Source of the DNA: CAYUIG01 sp964444685
GTDB taxonomy: Bacteria; Gemmatimonadota; Gemmatimonadetes; Longimicrobiales; RSA9
Length of the DNA stretch: 6,838 nucleotides
Direction: 5' to 3'
Assembly: GCA_964444685.1 (NCBI GenBank)
Contig: CAYUIG010000091.1
Coordinates: 1-6,838 of the forward strand
In this document: piece by piece, positions 6,587-6,838 of the stretch
How positions within the stretch are numbered: the stretch's first letter is position 1
How the letters are laid out: the number at the start of each line of letters is the position of its first letter
Program-made: the position numbers and the translations under genes
The notes under the pieces: model-generated
What the model saw: only the letters and a program-made list of their open reading frames with translations
The model's database searches: none
Told to the model about the DNA's origin: nothing

Positions 6587-6838
6587 ATGGACAACCGGGA
6601 CCGAGAGATCATCGAGCTGCGCGCCCGCCTGGCCGAGTGGGAAGCTCGTTTCGGCCAGCTGCCCGCGCGCCAGACCTCCTTCACCTCCGTATCGGGCGAG
6701 GAGGTGGCGCCGCTGTACACGCCGCTCGACCTCCGCGAGGGCTGGAACGCGATCGACGACCTGGGTTTCCCGGGCGAGTTCCCGTTCACGCGCGGCCCCT
6801 ACACCTCGATGTACCGGACCCGGCTCTGGACCATGCGC
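6587..6838 (+). CDS. Methylmalonyl-CoA mutase-type acyl-CoA mutase, large subunit; N-terminal 84 residues, 3' end outside window
   Basis: The first 84 codons of a coenzyme-B12-dependent acyl-CoA mutase large subunit, which in the methylmalonyl enzyme interconverts (R)-methylmalonyl-CoA and succinyl-CoA. A charged N-terminal helix (about 3-22) is followed by VAPLYTPLDL and the hallmark FPGEFPFTRGPYTSMY and RLWTMR (61-84), the entry to the catalytic TIM barrel. Residues aligning with CoA contacts known from the Propionibacterium enzyme appear as Y72, S74 (Thr there), M75, R79, T82 and R84. The short N-terminus resembles stand-alone large subunits whose B12 domain is a separate gene, but this cannot be settled here. 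Isobutyryl- and 2-hydroxyisobutyryl-CoA mutase large subunits start similarly, and the discriminating residue is just past the window, so no symbol is given. The upstream meaB supports the family call. Confidence 0.93.
   Translation, partial: MDNRDREIIELRARLAEWEARFGQLPARQTSFTSVSGEEVAPLYTPLDLREGWNAIDDLGFPGEFPFTRGPYTSMYRTRLWTMR

Overview
This is a very GC-rich bacterial window, with third codon positions almost all G or C. It is densely packed with seven genes, all on the + strand, two of them cut by the window edges. No RNA gene, mobile element, CRISPR array or clear terminator is visible. The gene set (a PgpH-type HD phosphodiesterase beside PhoH and YbeY, then DUF502, an ABC1/UbiB kinase, MeaB and a B12-dependent mutase) and a possible TTGACA-N18-CATCTT promoter sitting directly on a start codon suggest a GC-rich Gram-negative-type bacterium. 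Gemmatimonadota is my best guess, but this is inference and unverified.

Layout. Bases 2-508 hold the C-terminal part of a PhoH-like ATPase. Bases 512-2767 encode a membrane HD-domain protein of the PgpH (7TMR-HD) family, probably a cyclic-di-AMP phosphodiesterase. Bases 2768-3211 encode the endoribonuclease YbeY. Bases 3208-3822 encode a two-TM DUF502 membrane protein. Bases 3819-5495 encode an ABC1/UbiB atypical kinase with two C-terminal TM segments. Bases 5492-6565 encode the G-protein chaperone MeaB. Bases 6587-6838 are the first 84 codons of the large subunit of a methylmalonyl-CoA-mutase-type enzyme.

How the genes fit together. phoH, pgpH and ybeY form a widely conserved neighbourhood linked to RNA/ribosome maturation and second-messenger turnover. 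meaB plus the mutase form a second module, coenzyme-B12-dependent acyl-CoA rearrangement with its protective GTPase. DUF502 and the ABC1 kinase bridge the two. Every junction from pgpH to meaB is either 0 nt apart or a 4-nt ATGA overlap, so the first six genes look like one translationally coupled operon. A possible second promoter lies inside the last codons of the kinase gene and could start a leaderless meaB-mutase transcript, separating the two modules transcriptionally.

The genes belong to known families and I see no clearly new system. The points most worth a second look are the promoter/palindrome at the kinase-meaB junction, the altered KxGQ and DFG motifs in the ABC1 kinase, the mixed gene neighbourhood, and the truncation of the mutase gene two codons before the residue that indicates its substrate. 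There is no gene-free stretch longer than about 20 bases.
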